NCBI GenBank assembly: GCA_945949045.1
Contig: CAMFDG010000001.1
Span: forward strand, 1-64,000
Direction of reading: 5' to 3'
Origin: an uncultured Lachnospiraceae bacterium
GTDB lineage: Bacteria > Bacillota > Clostridia > Lachnospirales > Lachnospiraceae
Length of the DNA: 64,000 bases
How positions within the stretch are numbered: position 1 is the first letter of the stretch; the number at the start of each line of letters is the position of its first letter. A model generated the notes under the pieces. It made no database searches. It saw only the letters and a program-made list of their open reading frames with translations, and was not told where the DNA came from. Below, piece after piece: positions 37,533 to 47,961 of the stretch. The position numbers and the translations under genes were made by a program.

Positions 37533-37772
37533 ACAACTTTTTTTCCTATCGCCCACAGAAAAATGAATCCAAAGTACAAATAGGATGAAAAAGGGGCGGT
37601 AGCGGCAGCTTTTTCTCTATACGCCCATTTGAGCAGCCGCACCAATTGAAAAATGAGAAAATATGGGCGCATACGAAAAAATATATTTTCACCGCCCATA
37701 ATCCGCCATTGAGAAAGAGAAAAGACAAAAATGGTGGGCGCATAGCAAAAAAGTTGTCTCGAACGCCCACAA
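37533..37772. repeat. Cluster of GGGCGGT...TAT(n)GCCCA hairpin repeats in both orientations
   Basis: Copies near 37533-37557, 37592-37630, 37662-37700 (TATGGGCG/CGCCCATA perfect 8-bp ends) and 37733-37772; the last is a near inverted repeat of the first (ACAACTTTTTT-CTAT-GCCCAC). Confidence 0.85.
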
Positions 37773-37950
37773 CAGTAAGTGATAGCTGCGTAGCTGCTGA
37801 AGGGTACAGGATTTCACAGAAAAATAATATTCCCGATGTAGATTTTATGGTAAAATAGTACCCGGATTTGAAAGATGCACCGATCAAGGCAGCATGAAAA
37901 ACCGAAGGAAACGCAAGTAGTTTAAGAATAGATACAGAAAGGATAAAACC

Positions 37951-40605
37951 GTGCAGGAAGTATCTCCCATGATGCAGCATTATCTGCGTACAAAAGAACA
38001 ATATAAGGATTGTATCCTCTTTTACCGTCTCGGAGATTTCTACGAGATGTTTTTTGACGATGCCAAGACCGTTTCGAGGGAACTGGAGCTGACACTGACC
38101 GGCAAAAGCTGTGGACTGGAAGAGCGGGCGCCTATGTGTGGCGTCCCCTTTCATTCGGCGGATACTTATATCAACCGGCTGATCAAGAAAGGGTATAAGG
38201 TAGCCATCTGTGAGCAGATGGAGGATCCGAAGCTGGCCAAGGGCATTGTAAAGCGGGAAGTGATCCGCGTGGTGACGCCGGGCACGAATCTGGACATGCA
38301 GTCTCTGGATGAATCGAAGAATAATTATCTGATGTGTATTGTTTACGCGTCCGACCGCTACGGAATAGCAATCGCGGATGCATCTACAGGAGATTATTTC
38401 GTGACGGAGGTGGACAGCGAGCGTAAGCTTTTGGATGAGATGAACCGCTTTGCCCCCTCGGAGATTATCTGCAATGAACCATTTTACATGAGCGGCGTGG
38501 ACATCGATGATATGAAGGAGCGCCTGCAGATTGCGGTTTCTGCGCTGGATGCCTGGTATTTTGGTGATGAGCTGGCAAGGGAGACTTTGCTTTCCCATTT
38601 TCATGTTCAGAGCTTAGAGGGGCTTGGAATTGCAGACTATGACAGCGGTGTGATTGCGGCAGGGGCATTGTTAAAATACCTGTATGAGACACAAAAAAAT
38701 TCCCTTTCCAACATCCTGACCATTCATCCCTATTCGATTGGAAAATACATGATCATCGACAGCTCTACCAGGCGAAATCTGGAACTGGTAGAGACCCTGC
38801 GGGAAAAGGAGAAGAGAGGTTCTCTGCTGTGGGTTTTGGACCAGACGAAGACTGCCATGGGAGCCAGACTTCTACGAAGCTATGTGGAGCAGCCCCTGAT
38901 TGACAAAAAAGAGATACTTAAGAGACAGGATTTGATTGCCAGCTTAAATCAGCATGAGATGACAAGGGATGAGCTGCGGGAATATTTAAATCCGGTATAT
39001 GATTTAGAGCGTCTGATCACAAGGATTACCTATCAGACGGCCAATCCCAGAGACCTGATTGCTTTTCGCGGTTCTCTGGAGATGCTGCCGGGCATCCAAT
39101 CTCAGCTGGAGGACCTGGATGGGGATTTGGCGGAGGAAATCCGTGTTGATTTTGATTGTCTGACGGACCTGTATGAGCTTTTGAAAGATTCCATCAATGA
39201 CGAGCCGCCGATTTCCGTCCGGGACGGGGATATCATCAAGGCAGGCTATCATGAGGAGGTGGACAAGTTAAGGAGTGCTTCCACCGACGGGAAAAAGTGG
39301 CTGGCAGATTTGGAGGAGACGGAGCGCGAGAAAACCGGTATTAAGAATCTTCGAATTAAATTCAACAAGGTGTTTGGCTATTATCTGGAAGTGACCAACT
39401 CCTTCAAGAACCAGGTGCCGGACTACTATATCAGAAAACAGACATTAACCAATGCAGAGCGTTACATTACACCGGAGCTTAAGGAACTGGAGGATACGAT
39501 TCTTGGTTCCCAGGACCGGCTGGTGGGTTTGGAATATGATCTTTTCAAGGATATTTTGAGAACCATTGCAGACAATGTGGAAAGAATCCAGCGCACGGCA
39601 AAAGCCATTGCGAAGATTGATGCTTTTGCTTCCCTTGCCCTGGTGGCCAGCCGCAATAATTACTGCCGGCCAAAGATCAACGAATCCGGTATGATTGACA
39701 TCAAGAGCGGACGTCATCCTGTTGTGGAAAAAATGATCAAAAACGACCTGTTTATTGATAACGATACCTATCTGGACAATGGCAGCAACCGGATTTCCAT
39801 CATCACCGGACCGAACATGGCGGGAAAATCCACCTATATGCGGCAGACTGCACTGATTGTGCTTATGGCCCAGATCGGAAGCTTTGTTCCGGCGGCCTCC
39901 GCCAACATCGGCATTGTGGACCGGATTTTTACCAGAGTCGGTGCATCGGATGATCTGGCCAGTGGTCAGAGTACCTTCATGGTGGAGATGAACGAGGTAG
40001 CCAATATCCTTCGGAATGCCACCAGCAAATCCCTTTTGATTCTGGATGAAATCGGCCGGGGAACCAGTACCTTTGACGGCCTTAGTATCGCCTGGGCCGT
40101 GGTGGAATACATCAGTAATCCAAAGCTTCTGGGGGCAAAGACATTGTTTGCCACCCACTACCATGAGCTGACGGAGCTGGAAGGCAAGCTGGACAGCGTC
40201 AACAATTACTGTATCGCAGTGAAGGAAAAGGGAGACGACATCGTATTCCTCCGAAAGATTGTCAAAGGCGGTGCTGACAAGAGCTACGGTATCCAGGTGG
40301 CCAAGCTGGCGGGACTTCCGGAAATGGTCATTGAGCGGGCGAAAGTCATTGTAAATCAGCTTTTGGCCAATGATATTACAGAGACGGTACGAAGCATCTC
40401 TGTCGAGACCTCAGCCGCTTCCGGCGGGAAAAAGAAAAAGGAACATCTTGACGAGGTGGATCTAGCCCAGATGTCGTTGTTTGATACCGTAAAAGATGAC
40501 GATATCATCAAAGAACTTCGTGAGGTGGACATCAGCAATATGACGCCCCTTGATGCGTTAAACAAACTTTACGAACTTCAGAATAAAGTGAAAAACAGAT
40601 GGTAA
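37951..40605 (+). CDS. mutS: DNA mismatch repair protein MutS
   Basis: Full-length; TGPNMAGKSTYMRQ, DEIGRGTSTFDGLSIAWAV; GTG start with AGAAAGGA RBS. Confidence 0.97.
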   Translation: MQEVSPMMQHYLRTKEQYKDCILFYRLGDFYEMFFDDAKTVSRELELTLTGKSCGLEERAPMCGVPFHSADTYINRLIKKGYKVAICEQMEDPKLAKGIVKREVIRVVTPGTNLDMQSLDESKNNYLMCIVYASDRYGIAIADASTGDYFVTEVDSERKLLDEMNRFAPSEIICNEPFYMSGVDIDDMKERLQIAVSALDAWYFGDELARETLLSHFHVQSLEGLGIADYDSGVIAAGALLKYLYETQKNSLSNILTIHPYSIGKYMIIDSSTRRNLELVETLREKEKRGSLLWVLDQTKTAMGARLLRSYVEQPLIDKKEILKRQDLIASLNQHEMTRDELREYLNPVYDLERLITRITYQTANPRDLIAFRGSLEMLPGIQSQLEDLDGDLAEEIRVDFDCLTDLYELLKDSINDEPPISVRDGDIIKAGYHEEVDKLRSASTDGKKWLADLEETEREKTGIKNLRIKFNKVFGYYLEVTNSFKNQVPDYYIRKQTLTNAERYITPELKELEDTILGSQDRLVGLEYDLFKDILRTIADNVERIQRTAKAIAKIDAFASLALVASRNNYCRPKINESGMIDIKSGRHPVVEKMIKNDLFIDNDTYLDNGSNRISIITGPNMAGKSTYMRQTALIVLMAQIGSFVPAASANIGIVDRIFTRVGASDDLASGQSTFMVEMNEVANILRNATSKSLLILDEIGRGTSTFDGLSIAWAVVEYISNPKLLGAKTLFATHYHELTELEGKLDSVNNYCIAVKEKGDDIVFLRKIVKGGADKSYGIQVAKLAGLPEMVIERAKVIVNQLLANDITETVRSISVETSAASGGKKKKEHLDEVDLAQMSLFDTVKDDDIIKELREVDISNMTPLDALNKLYELQNKVKNRW

Positions 40606-40634
40606 ATGTGATAAGTTCCAAGGGAGAAAAAGAT

Positions 40635-42491
40635 ATGGGAAAAATCGAACTTCTCAGTCAGGATACAATTGATAAGATCGCTGCCGGCGAGGTCATTGAG
40701 CGCCCCAGCTCCGTGGTGAAGGAACTGGTGGAAAATGCCATTGATGCCGGTGCCACAGCCATCACCGTGGAAATCAAAGAGGGTGGTATCTCATTTATTC
40801 GGATTACGGACAATGGCAGTGGAATCGCAAAGGAGGATATCCCCCTTGCATTTTTGCGGCATTCCACCAGCAAGATCCGGAGTGCGGAGGATCTGATGTG
40901 TGTCCATTCTCTGGGCTTTCGCGGCGAGGCATTGTCCAGTATTGCGGCGGTGGCCCGGGTAGAGCTGATCACGAAAACAAGGGAGAGTCTTACCGGTACA
41001 CGCTACCTGATCGAGGGTTCCAGGGAGATTTCCAAAGAGGAAATCGGCGCCCCTGAGGGAACTACTTTTCTGGTGCGGGATCTCTTTTTTAATACGCCCG
41101 CCAGACGAAAATTTTTAAAGACTGCCCAGACCGAGGGCACTTATATCAGTGACATGCTGGAGAAACTGGCGCTGTCTCATCCGGATATTTCCTTTCAATA
41201 CATCAACAATAACCAGACCAGGCTGCACTCCTCCGGAAACGGCAGCAGAAAGGATCTGGTCTACCATATCTACGGGCGTGATATTACAGCAGCCCTGCTG
41301 GAGATAAATTATACCGGAACATGGTTCTGTGTTACCGGCTTTCTGGGTAAGCCCCAGATTAACCGGGGCAACCGCAATTATGAAAACTATTTTATCAATG
41401 GACGGTATATTAAGAGTACACTGTTGTCCAAAGCGATTGAGGAAGGCTATAAAAGCTTTCTGATGCAGCATCAGTATCCCTTTACGGTCCTTTATTTCAC
41501 CTTTCCGTCGGAGACACTGGACGTGAACGTGCATCCGACAAAGATGGAACTGCGCTTCGACCATAACAAAGAAGTGTACGGGGAACTGGTGGAGGCGGTT
41601 TATGCCGTGCTTTCCCACAGAGAGCTGATTCCGGAGGTGCCGATTGAGGAGAAGAAGGAGAAAAAGCTTCCGCCGGTGTATAAGGAGCCGGTGCCGGAGC
41701 CTTTTGAGAAAAGGCGGATCAATCAGCTGAGGAGTCGGACGGAAGCAGTTTCGAACCAATTGCAGAACAGGTATGGTGAACAAAACCTATATAAAGCTGC
41801 GGAAACGATAGCAGAATATGGTGTTCCATCAAAAGAAGTTCATGCCCCTGAAACCTCGGAGCAGCTGACGCTGGAATCTGTTTCCCCGGAATTCCTTTCT
41901 GAGGACGCAAGAAAGAAGCACCGTATCATCGGTCAGCTTTTTGCCACATACTGGCTGATTGAGTACGAGGATAAGCTCTATATTATGGACCAGCATGCCG
42001 CCCATGAGAAGGTGCTCTACGAGCGGACCATGGCCCGTCTTAGGGAGAAGGAGTACACCTCCCAGGCCATCAGCCCGCCGATTGTCCTGAGTCTGAATGC
42101 CAGGGAGGAGAATGCATTAAATACCTATCTCCCCCAGATTGAAGCACTTGGCTATCAGGTGGAAAATTTCGGCGGCAGAGAGTACATGATTTCGGCAGTG
42201 CCGGACAATCTGTTTCATATTGATATGAAAGATCTTTTTATTGAAATGCTGGATGATTTCTCTGCCATGAATGGCAGACAGGAGCCGGATCTGATCTTAG
42301 AGAAGGTGGCCTCCATGTCCTGTAAGGCGGCGGTGAAGGGCAACCATGCACTGAGTCTGGCGGAGGTGGATGCGCTGATTACAGAACTTTTGACGCTTAA
42401 GAATCCCTTCAACTGTCCCCACGGCAGACCAACGATCATCTCCATGACGAAGAGCGAGATTGAGAAGAAATTTAAGAGGATTGTGTCATGA
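40635..42491 (+). CDS. mutL: DNA mismatch repair protein MutL
   Basis: MGKIELLSQDTIDKIAAGEVIERPSSVVKELVENAIDAGA; DQHAAHEKVLYE endonuclease-type motif. Confidence 0.97.
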   Translation: MGKIELLSQDTIDKIAAGEVIERPSSVVKELVENAIDAGATAITVEIKEGGISFIRITDNGSGIAKEDIPLAFLRHSTSKIRSAEDLMCVHSLGFRGEALSSIAAVARVELITKTRESLTGTRYLIEGSREISKEEIGAPEGTTFLVRDLFFNTPARRKFLKTAQTEGTYISDMLEKLALSHPDISFQYINNNQTRLHSSGNGSRKDLVYHIYGRDITAALLEINYTGTWFCVTGFLGKPQINRGNRNYENYFINGRYIKSTLLSKAIEEGYKSFLMQHQYPFTVLYFTFPSETLDVNVHPTKMELRFDHNKEVYGELVEAVYAVLSHRELIPEVPIEEKKEKKLPPVYKEPVPEPFEKRRINQLRSRTEAVSNQLQNRYGEQNLYKAAETIAEYGVPSKEVHAPETSEQLTLESVSPEFLSEDARKKHRIIGQLFATYWLIEYEDKLYIMDQHAAHEKVLYERTMARLREKEYTSQAISPPIVLSLNAREENALNTYLPQIEALGYQVENFGGREYMISAVPDNLFHIDMKDLFIEMLDDFSAMNGRQEPDLILEKVASMSCKAAVKGNHALSLAEVDALITELLTLKNPFNCPHGRPTIISMTKSEIEKKFKRIVS

Positions 42492-43435
42492 AACCACTGG
42501 TAATTCTGGCGGGACCTACCGCCGTTGGTAAAACAGAGCTGTCCATCCGGCTGGCAAAGAAAATCAATGGAGCGATCATTTCTGCTGACTCCATGCAGGT
42601 ATATAAATATATGGATATCGGCTCCGCCAAGGTGATGCCGGAGGAAATGCAGGGGGTACCTCATTACCTGATTGACTGCTTAGAGCCTGCGGAGTCCTTT
42701 AACATTGTTCGCTTCCAGCAGATGGCAAAGGCGGCTCTGGATACCATTTATGCAAAGGGGCAGATTCCCATTGTGGCGGGGGGAACGGGCTTCTATATCC
42801 AGGCTCTTTTGTATGACATAGATTTTTCCGAACAGGATTGTGATGAGGCCTACCGGAGGGAGCTGGCCGATTTCGCCAGGGAGCATGGCAACGATGCGCT
42901 CCATGAAAAATTGAGAGAGATTGACCCTGTTTCCTACGATACGATTCATGCCAACAACAGCAAACGGGTAATCCGTGCGCTGGAATATTATCATATTACT
43001 GGAAAGCCTATTTCAGCCCATAACGAGGAGGAACATCAGAAGAACTCCCCATATAATTATGCTTATTTTGTGTTGACGGATGACCGGAAAAAGCTTTATG
43101 AGCGGATTGACCGCCGGGTGGACCTGATGATGGAAAAGGGACTTGTAGAAGAGGTAAAGGCATTGTATGATAAAGGATACCGGCGCGACATGGTATCCAT
43201 GCAGGGCCTTGGCTACAAGGAAATTCTGGATTACCTGGAAGGCAAATGTACTCTTGAGGAGGCTGTCTACGTGATTAAGCGGGAGACCAGACACTTTGCC
43301 AAGCGGCAGCTCACCTGGTTTCGACGGGAGAGGGATGTGATCTGGCTGAACCGGCCGGATTTTGCCGGAGATGACTCGGCAATTTTAAATCAAATGCTGC
43401 AGATGCTATACGAGAAAGGAATTATACATGCGTAA
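42488..43435 (+). CDS. miaA: tRNA dimethylallyltransferase MiaA
   Basis: VILAGPTAVGKTELSIRLAKKINGAIISADSMQVYKYMDIGSAKV. Confidence 0.97.
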   Translation: MKPLVILAGPTAVGKTELSIRLAKKINGAIISADSMQVYKYMDIGSAKVMPEEMQGVPHYLIDCLEPAESFNIVRFQQMAKAALDTIYAKGQIPIVAGGTGFYIQALLYDIDFSEQDCDEAYRRELADFAREHGNDALHEKLREIDPVSYDTIHANNSKRVIRALEYYHITGKPISAHNEEEHQKNSPYNYAYFVLTDDRKKLYERIDRRVDLMMEKGLVEEVKALYDKGYRRDMVSMQGLGYKEILDYLEGKCTLEEAVYVIKRETRHFAKRQLTWFRRERDVIWLNRPDFAGDDSAILNQMLQMLYEKGIIHA

Positions 43436-44723
43436 TTTGTTAGAAGAACAGTATGAAAAGCTGGGAATTTCAAAGAAGGTATATGATTTTGGAGAGAAAA
43501 TTCTTGCCGGTCTGAAGGAACGTTTTGAAGGGATCGATGAGACCGCGGAATATAATCAGATGAAGGTGATCGCTGCCATGCAGAAAAACCGGGTCTGTGC
43601 GGAATGCTTCAATATCTCCAGCGGATATGGGTATAATGATCTTGGAAGAGATACTTTGGAAAAGGTATATGCAGACTGCTTTGGCGGAGAGGATGCCCTG
43701 GTGCGGCCGCAGATCACCTGTGGAACCCATGCGCTGGCGCTGGCCCTGATGTCAAATCTGCGTCCGGGGGATGAACTGTTATCTCCGGTGGGGAAACCCT
43801 ATGATACCTTAGAGGAGGTCATCGGCATCCGGCCATCCAAAGGGTCACTGGCAGAGTACGGCGTTACCTACCGTCAGGTGGATCTGCTGCCGGACGGATC
43901 CTTTGACTTTGAGGGAATCAGAAATGCGTTAAACGAACGGACGAAACTGGTGACTATTCAGCGTTCCAAGGGCTATCTGATGCGTCCGACCCTTTCTGTG
44001 GAGCAGATCGGGGAGCTGATTTCTTTTATTAAGAAAATCAAACCGGATGTGATCTGTATGGTGGACAACTGCTATGGTGAATTTGTAGAGGAGAGAGAAC
44101 CACTGGCTGTGGGTGCAGACATGATGGTAGGCTCCCTCATCAAAAATCCCGGAGGCGGCCTGGCCCCCATCGGCGGCTATATCGTAGGGAAGAAGGAGTG
44201 TGTGGAAAATGCCGCATACCGTCTGACCTCACCGGGGCTTGGTAAGGAGGTGGGAGCCTCCCTCGGCGTGATCCAGTCTTTCTACCAGGGACTATTCCTT
44301 GCGCCAAACGTGGTCAGTGCAGCGTTAAAAGGGGCAATCTTTGCTGCCAATATTTATGAAAAGCTTGGTTTTAAGGTCATTCCGGACAGTACGGAAAGCC
44401 GGCATGATATTATTCAGGCGGTAGAATTTGGAAACAAAGATGCGATGACTGCCTTTTGTGAGGGAATTCAGGCAGCTGCCCCGGTGGACAGCTACGTAAC
44501 TCCCGAGCCATGGGCAATGCCGGGGTATGACAGCGATGTCATCATGGCCGCCGGAGCTTTTGTACAGGGTTCCTCCATTGAGCTTTCTGCAGACGGACCG
44601 GTGAAACCGCCGTATGCCGTTTATTTCCAGGGAGGTCTGACCTGGCATCACGCAAAGCTTGGCATCCTTATGTCTTTGCAAAAACTTTATGAACGAAATC
44701 TTGTTAATATCGATGAGATGTGA
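43428..44723 (+). CDS. Methionine gamma-lyase family / aluminium-resistance-type PLP protein
   Basis: FNISSGYGYNDLGRDTLEKVYADCFGGEDALVRPQITCGTHALALAL; GSLIKNPGGGLAPIGGYIVGK. Confidence 0.9.
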   Translation: MRNLLEEQYEKLGISKKVYDFGEKILAGLKERFEGIDETAEYNQMKVIAAMQKNRVCAECFNISSGYGYNDLGRDTLEKVYADCFGGEDALVRPQITCGTHALALALMSNLRPGDELLSPVGKPYDTLEEVIGIRPSKGSLAEYGVTYRQVDLLPDGSFDFEGIRNALNERTKLVTIQRSKGYLMRPTLSVEQIGELISFIKKIKPDVICMVDNCYGEFVEEREPLAVGADMMVGSLIKNPGGGLAPIGGYIVGKKECVENAAYRLTSPGLGKEVGASLGVIQSFYQGLFLAPNVVSAALKGAIFAANIYEKLGFKVIPDSTESRHDIIQAVEFGNKDAMTAFCEGIQAAAPVDSYVTPEPWAMPGYDSDVIMAAGAFVQGSSIELSADGPVKPPYAVYFQGGLTWHHAKLGILMSLQKLYERNLVNIDEM

Positions 44724-44775
44724 TAAAATAAAATGAATTTTCGATGTGGCTTCGGGAAAGTAGAAAGGAATTTTA

Positions 44776-45465
44776 TTGAGTCACACAGCTATGAAAAATT
44801 TACCGGAGTCGGAGAGGCCCTATGAGCGTTTTCGGACTCTCGGTGCGCAGGCTCTGTCAGATGCAGAGCTTCTTGCCATTATTATAAAGACGGGAACTAA
44901 GGACATGACTGCTTTGGAACTCGCCAGGAATCTTCTTTCGGAATGTCAGGGTAATCTGTTGAATCTGTATGAGCTGTCCTACGAGCAATTCCAGAAGCAA
45001 AAAGGAATCGGTCCGGTGAAGGCGGTGCAGCTGAAGGCCGTGGCAGAACTGTCGAAACGCATTGCGCGAACCGGCCGTGGATACCAGCTTTCGTTAAGTA
45101 ATCCGGCTTCCATTGCGGAATACTATATGGAGGATTTAAGACACCAGAGCAAAGAAGTGTTTCTTGGGGCATTTTTCGATGCAAAATGCCGTTTCCTCGG
45201 TGACAGCCAGATTACAACAGGAAGTCTCTGTTTTGCTTATGTTTCCCCGATGGAACTTTTTCGGGCAGCGCTTCTTAAGAATGCCCTTATGATTGTGGCA
45301 CTGCACAATCACCCCAGCGGAGATCCGAAGCCAAGCGAGGAGGATGTGAAGCTGACGAGGACCCTGCAGGAGGGAGCGAAGGTTTTAGGGCTGACTCTTG
45401 CGGACCATATTATTATCGGAGACAGATGTTATTTCAGCTTTCAGGAAAATCATTTATTAGAATAA
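44776..45465 (+). CDS. radC: RadC/YsxA JAB-domain protein
   Basis: RFRTLGAQALSDAELLAIIIKTGT...LHNHPSGDPKPSEEDVKLT; TTG start with AAAGGA RBS. Confidence 0.93.
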   Translation: MSHTAMKNLPESERPYERFRTLGAQALSDAELLAIIIKTGTKDMTALELARNLLSECQGNLLNLYELSYEQFQKQKGIGPVKAVQLKAVAELSKRIARTGRGYQLSLSNPASIAEYYMEDLRHQSKEVFLGAFFDAKCRFLGDSQITTGSLCFAYVSPMELFRAALLKNALMIVALHNHPSGDPKPSEEDVKLTRTLQEGAKVLGLTLADHIIIGDRCYFSFQENHLLE

Positions 45466-45493
45466 CGGTATTACAACACAAAGGGAGAGGTCA

Positions 45494-46513
45494 ATGAACA
45501 ACAATATTTACGGTATCGATTTCGGTACATGCAATTTCAAGGTATTCTGCAAGGCGGCAGGCGGCAAAATTCTGACGGAGAAGAATACCATTGCTATTAT
45601 CAACAAAAATCAGATTTACGCATACGGAGATTCTGCTTACGCCATGTATGAGAAGGCTCCGGAGACCATCAATGTTACATTTCCGGTTTCCTCCGGTGTG
45701 ATCGCGGACTATAATTTCCTTCAGACAATGATTTTTGACTATCTGGAGTCCAAGATGAAGGGAAGAGTGAAAAATGCGGAATTTCTGGTGACTGTTCCGA
45801 CGGATATCACGGATGTTGAGAAGAGGGCCTTTTTTGAACTGTTTTATAAGAGCAAATACCGTCCGAAGAATGTGATGCTCTGTGAGAAGCCCATTGCAGA
45901 TGCTGTCGGGCTTGGCATTGATGTCAACGAACCAACAGGCGTGATGGTGGTTGATATGGGCGCGGATACCATTGAGATCTCTGTGATATCTCTGGGAGGA
46001 CTGGTTTTAAGTGATCTGATGCACTTTGGATCTAATCGTCTGGATGAATCCATTATCAGCTTCATCCGCAGAGAGTTTAATCTGGTGATCGGCAAGAAGA
46101 CAGCAATGTCTCTTAAGGAGGAACTGGGAAGCGGTCTTCCGGGTCGTACCGAGACGATGGTTGTAGTCGGTCTTGATGTGGTCAGCGGTCTTCCGGTAGA
46201 ACGCGAAATCGGTGCAGAGGTGATCTATGAAGCCATCAAGGGAAATCTGGAGTCCATCTGTGCCTCTGTGAAGCTGATTCTGGAGAAGACTCCCCCGGAG
46301 CTTGCAAAGGATATTATCCATGCAGGTATCTACATTACGGGTGGCGGTTCTAAGATCAAGGATTTAGACCAGCTTTTTACCCAGATCACCAACATCAAGG
46401 TGAATACCTGTGAGGACCCGGAGGAGAGCGCAGTACGCGGCCTTGCCAAGATTGCAACGGATTCCAAGTACAAGAGGATCCCGTTTTCCATGAAAAACAG
46501 TACGCTCAAATAA
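45494..46513 (+). CDS. mreB: Rod shape-determining protein MreB family
   Basis: YGIDFGTCNFKVFCKAAG...SSGVIADYNFLQTMIFDYL...VVDMGADTIEISVISLGGLV; followed by mreC and mreD. Confidence 0.9.
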   Translation: MNNNIYGIDFGTCNFKVFCKAAGGKILTEKNTIAIINKNQIYAYGDSAYAMYEKAPETINVTFPVSSGVIADYNFLQTMIFDYLESKMKGRVKNAEFLVTVPTDITDVEKRAFFELFYKSKYRPKNVMLCEKPIADAVGLGIDVNEPTGVMVVDMGADTIEISVISLGGLVLSDLMHFGSNRLDESIISFIRREFNLVIGKKTAMSLKEELGSGLPGRTETMVVVGLDVVSGLPVEREIGAEVIYEAIKGNLESICASVKLILEKTPPELAKDIIHAGIYITGGGSKIKDLDQLFTQITNIKVNTCEDPEESAVRGLAKIATDSKYKRIPFSMKNSTLK

Positions 46514-46534
46514 TCATCGTTTATAGAGGATTTT

Positions 46535-47434
46535 ATGAAAACGTTTCGTAAATTTCGCAATAATAAAAAGCGCTTGTCAAGTAAATATGTTCTGATGATC
46601 CTCACAGGCTTTTGCGTGGTCACGATATTCACAAGTCTTGTGTTTAATATTTCCGGCGGACCTTTGAATACCGTGGCAGGATATGTTTTTGTACCGATGC
46701 AGAAGGGAATCAATGAGGCGGGGGGATGGATTTCTGACAAGGCCCATGATTTTAAGACTCTCGGCGAAGTCTTAAAGGAGAATAAGGAGTTAAAACAACA
46801 GGTGGACGAACTTACGGTTAAGTTGAATACCACCAAGCTGGAGCAGTATGAGCTCGAGAATTACCAGAAGCTTTTGGAATTGGATAACCAGTATAAGGAA
46901 TACCATAAGGTTGCTGCGAATGTGATTGCAATGGATGGAACCAACTGGTTTTCCCTGTTCACCATAGATAAAGGCAGTAAGCAGGGAATCCAGAAAGGAA
47001 TGAACGTAATCTCCGGAAGCGGTCTGGTAGGTATTGTCACGGATGTGGGGCCGAATTATGCCAAGGTTCGAAGTATTATCGACGATTCCAGCAATGTCAG
47101 CTCCATGGTGCTGACCACGAAGGACAACTTCAACGTCAGTGGCAGCCTGATGTCCATGAATAAGGATAAGCTGCTTCCTTTTTCGGAGCTGCGCGATGAG
47201 GATGACAAGGTGCAGATCGGGGATCCTGTGGTGACTTCCCGGGTTTCGGACCAGTATCAGCCGGGAATTCTGATCGGCTATGTTTCCAGTGTTGAGGATA
47301 ATGCCAATAACCTGACAAAATCCGGCACCATTACGCCGGTGGTTGATTTTCAGCATTTGGAGGAGGTTCTTGTCATTACCGATCTTAAGAATACCGGCAG
47401 AGAGCTTTTAGATGAGGAGGACACACAGGAGTAG
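46535..47434 (+). CDS. mreC: Rod shape-determining protein MreC
   Basis: GPLNTVAGYVFVPMQKGINEAGGWI...coiled coil...NWFSLFTIDKGSKQGIQKGMNVISGSGLVGIV. Confidence 0.93.
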   Translation: MKTFRKFRNNKKRLSSKYVLMILTGFCVVTIFTSLVFNISGGPLNTVAGYVFVPMQKGINEAGGWISDKAHDFKTLGEVLKENKELKQQVDELTVKLNTTKLEQYELENYQKLLELDNQYKEYHKVAANVIAMDGTNWFSLFTIDKGSKQGIQKGMNVISGSGLVGIVTDVGPNYAKVRSIIDDSSNVSSMVLTTKDNFNVSGSLMSMNKDKLLPFSELRDEDDKVQIGDPVVTSRVSDQYQPGILIGYVSSVEDNANNLTKSGTITPVVDFQHLEEVLVITDLKNTGRELLDEEDTQE

Positions 47435-47439
47435 AGGAT

Positions 47440-47961
47440 ATGCGAAGAAAAATCGTACTTTTTATTATTATAGCAGTCTGCTTTATTCTTCAATCCACGG
47501 TATTTCAGTCCCTTGCGCTGGCTAATATCACTCCGAATCTTCTGATTATCGTGGTTTCGTCCTTCGGATTTATGCGTGGCAGGAAGGAAGGACTTTGGAT
47601 TGGCTTCTTTTGCGGACTGCTTGTCGACATATTTTTTGGTTTTTATCTTGGCGGTTATGCTTTACTTTATATGTATATCGGATACCTGAATGGTTTTTTC
47701 CAGAAGCGGTTTTATCCGGACGATATCAAGCTTCCGATGATTTTGATCGGATCCAGTGACATTCTGTGTAATCTGGTCACCTATATCATGATGTTTCTGC
47801 TTCGAAGCAGGTTCCATTTTTGGTATTATCTGACCTTTGTGATTATACCGGAGTTTGTCTACACCATGGTAATTACCATCTTTTTATACTTTATCCTTCT
47901 TAAAATCAACCAGAGTCTGGAGGAGCATGAGAAAAGGAGAGCAATAAAATTTGAGTTATGA
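47440..47961 (+). CDS. mreD: Rod shape-determining protein MreD
   Basis: Multi-TM protein between mreC and PBP2. Confidence 0.85.
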   Translation: MRRKIVLFIIIAVCFILQSTVFQSLALANITPNLLIIVVSSFGFMRGRKEGLWIGFFCGLLVDIFFGFYLGGYALLYMYIGYLNGFFQKRFYPDDIKLPMILIGSSDILCNLVTYIMMFLLRSRFHFWYYLTFVIIPEFVYTMVITIFLYFILLKINQSLEEHEKRRAIKFEL

